Assembly (NCBI RefSeq): GCF_963662255.1
Contig: NC_085056.1
Location: forward strand, 11,186,123-11,250,122
Origin: Cinclus cinclus
Lineage: Eukaryota > Chordata > Aves > Passeriformes > Cinclidae
Length of the DNA: 64,000 bases
Reading direction: 5' to 3'
The position numbers and the translations under genes are program-made. Below, in pieces: positions 61,401-64,000 of the stretch (positions within the stretch are counted from its first letter, which is position 1; the number at the start of each line of letters is the position of its first letter). The notes under the pieces are model-generated. The model was given only the letters and a program-made list of their open reading frames with translations. It was not told where the DNA came from and did no database searches.

Positions 61401-64000
61401 ACCACATTGTGTAAGTGATGATTTTGTCAAATCATTACGTTAAAGCAGAGCATTTCTCAGATACATTTGCATTTGGATTTTCCTTCTGTATACTGAATAC
61501 TCTGAAGAGTTCCCATCAACTGGGCAACCTAACAAAAGGTTGGAAACACATAAAATTGCCTGCATGATAGGGTTTGTGAAAAATGAAGTCTACATGCAGA
61601 CGGTTGAGGTCACTTGAGGCAAGGTGTCTTCAACTCTCCATTCGATTTCCTTACGAAATTTTGTCAGGAGAAACTGCTGTGTTTGGCATTCCAAGTGGTT
61701 ATAGTTAGTATTGTAATTCTCTAAACAGTTAATATGAGAGAAATTATATAGGGACCTAAGATCGAAATAATTTTAGACATCCAAATTAATAAAGTAGGGG
61801 TTTTTGTTTGTTTTGGGATGGGGCTTTGTTTGTTTTTGTTGTTGTTGTTGTGGGATTTTAGTGCATTTTTTGCAAGGAAGCAACATGAGCTTTATGAATC
61901 ATCCTTCCTATCCCAATGGGACAATGCCTGTATTCAGAGTCACTGAATTATATAAAGGTTTGTAGGTTCAGGACATATTTAAACACCTCAGTATTGATTA
62001 ACTGTCTAATTTTGATATGAAAATGGTGCTAAAACCATACAGAAATCAATTGCTGAATGTTGGAGTAGCTTATTTTCAGAGCAGATCATATTTATCTGCT
62101 GCTTTTTTCATGCTACTCTATGGCTGTAAGGCTTATACTAATAGTTGAATTTTTGAATGGTTTGGGTATTTCAGTGTTTGTTGTTAATAAAATTTTTAAT
62201 TAATAAAGTGCTTTTTTTAAACTACTTTTATCAGTAAACTGTTTACCTGATAGGGGATTAAGAGTCCTCTATTTACATTCTTTAAATAAAGAATTTTATT
62301 AGGCGTGGAAAAAACAATCATTTTGTTTGCTTTAGTAGGTTAATGCTGTTACTTTTGTGGGTTCCTGAAAAGCATGTGACTGAAATGATGATACTAGTAG
62401 GTGGTGGTCATGTAAATGTGGGGCTATTGTGCTATTGATCTGTTGTAGCAAGAAACTTGGTTGTTGTGGTTTCCTACTACAACCCAACATGGTTCTTTTT
62501 TCTGCTCTTGTGTTGCTTGATATAGTTTAAAATATGTAGTATACTTTGCATTTTAAAAAAGCCAATTCTATACGCGTGGTAGAAGCCCCAGAATTTTATG
62601 ATGTATTCTCTGCTCTTTTTCACAGCAGAACTTAAAGTAAAAACAAGACTGACCTCAAAACTACACTGGACTGGACTTTTACTAGGTGTAAATACACTGA
62701 GCTGCAAACACAAGAACTCAGTGTTGATTTGCACTACAAAGCAATCATGAGAGTAAATAATATGTTTATGCCTCTGTGACTTTCTGTTTGTGGTTTTATG
62801 GGAGTGTCCTATTGCTGTGTTGCAAATGATAAGATGAAGTAATTTGTATCAATTTATTTTGTTCTGCCAGATAATTTGCAATTTCAGGATATTGTTAAAT
62901 AAAAGGATTTAACAGATGCTTCTGCTGTCCTTTCCTCCTGACGTTTTTAAAACCTACTTAGAGCTATCTTTATGCTCCCGTGGTGCAGCTGAGACCCAAG
63001 GAGAGCATGTGGAGTGGTAAATCAGATGTTATGTCACACGGGGCAGCCAGGCTTCCTAAACAGTAGCTTGCATCACTGCTTCCATGATAGAGATCTACCT
63101 GCTGTTTATGACAGAGCACAAGCGCCTTTGTTTCATTCTCAGACCTTCATCTAAGCCTCTTTTAACATAATTGCTCTGTGCTGGGGTCTTGGATGATGCT
63201 TGTAAGGTGCACTGGCTATAGTATGGCCTCTTGTAAGTGTTGTTTCAAGGATGTGAGGAGCCCTCTGTGTGTGCAGTCTCTGTTCTCGTGTTTGTCTCAC
63301 CTGGCTCTGCTTCCAGCACTCGGAGTCAGCTGTCCCTGTGTTGGTGGCTGCAGTGCTCTGCTTCGGTGTCCCCTGGGCTGCCTGATGGAGACAATGGCTG
63401 CTTCTGAGATTTTCCCTTTCTGGAATCAGCTCTGTGGGTGCCTTTGCTGTGAGAGGGCTCTTGGAGTGTGCTCTGCCTCAGCACATTCCTTGGGTGGCTT
63501 TCTCCTCTCGCCCTGGTTCTGCTGCTTGCTCTGGCTTGGGCTCGCTGGCTGATGGCACATACCAAAAACCTGACATTCCTGGAGCCACCCACAGCTGGGA
63601 CAGAATCTCAGTGTATGTGCAGCTCAGATTGAATTAGGTGAAAGGCAGGCAGTGTGATCTAGGGCTAAATATGACTCAGAGTGATAAATCAGAGATTATA
63701 TGAAGGGAAAATATGTTCATTAAATAACTAGTCAAGCAGGCAAACAAACAGCACTTCAGTGTTGTGCATACGTAGATGTGTGCAATGTCCAGTGTGCAGC
63801 TCAGACATCAGTCTTGCTCTTCTACCTGTAATTCTTCACAACAAACAGCTATACAATGGTAATGTGAGCTTCTGTGTTTATTTTGCCTCAATCTTCAGCT
63901 ATAGCTTGCCCAGTTTAAGTAGCAAACTGTTTTTCTATATTTAGTTGGCAAACAACTTGTGATAGGACAGCAGCCTTTTTCTGCCTTCTGTGCTAGAAAG
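58412..64000. other. Intron 1 tail in the window: no exon seen
   Basis: AT-rich, with a GT repeat at 61801 and a GC-richer patch at 63180-63600. A 174-codon frame at 58514-59038 and a 165-codon frame at 60593-61090 show no domain or coding signature and are treated as chance. Confidence 0.65.
61801..61850 (+). repeat. (GTTT)n/(GTT)n tract
   Basis: This G/T-only tract is the reverse complement type of the A/C tracts elsewhere. It ends in (GTT)5. Confidence 0.9.

Larger units (their letters stand above)
53603..64000 (+). other. TOX3: TOX3 intron 1, 5' part (runs off the window)
   Basis: No sequence resembling TOX3 exon 2 (Asn-rich start, then acidic residues) appears in any frame up to 64000, so intron 1 is at least 10.4 kb. 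The first 450 bases are still CpG island. The minisatellite at 54931-55463 and a second CpG patch follow. The remainder is AT-rich unique sequence with old repeats. Confidence 0.8.

Noticed and set aside
63650..63700. MIR-like 5' end (GGCAGTGTGATCTAGGG)
   Set aside because: Only about 16 bases agree with the remembered MIR start, and the downstream sequence does not follow it.
1..64000. CRISPR arrays, bacterial operons, phage or plasmid genes
   Set aside because: The composition, CpG island, spliced vertebrate exon and SINEs show nuclear vertebrate DNA. No regularly spaced repeats with unique spacers were seen.

Overview
The window is vertebrate nuclear DNA, most likely from a bird (inference). 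It is AT-rich with a single strong CpG island. It has no recognisable mammalian Alu or L1 elements. It carries decayed amniote SINE-type (MIR-like) repeats and only one clear protein-coding exon. That exon is the first coding exon of TOX3, an HMG-box transcription factor of the TOX family, on the + strand at 53501-53602.

Layout: positions 1 to about 52600 are a gene desert upstream of TOX3. I see no convincing exon there. It holds unique AT-rich sequence, microsatellites, A/C-only tracts, poly-A runs, several old interspersed repeats and a few GC-richer but CpG-poor patches. About 52678-54075 is the TOX3 CpG island, with the promoter, 5' leader, first exon and start of intron 1. The island's left edge also carries a perfect consensus splice donor on the minus strand, which suggests a divergent non-coding transcript. 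From 53603 to the end is the 5' part of TOX3 intron 1. It contains a roughly 530-bp hexamer minisatellite with telomere-like units, then a second small CpG-rich patch with an NRF1-type palindrome and a possible alternative first exon, and then ordinary intronic DNA with MIR-like and other old repeats. TOX3 exon 2, which should encode the acidic/transactivation N-terminal region, and all later exons including the HMG box lie beyond the right edge.

I did not find a new multi-gene system. The observations most worth checking are the possible alternative TOX3 promoter and exon, the divergent donor, the telomere-like minisatellite between the two CpG patches, and a set of dispersed, partly palindromic ancient amniote repeats. 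Nearly all long open frames in the CpG island and the minisatellite are composition artefacts. Repeat-family names are given from memory of consensus sequences and were not checked by a search.
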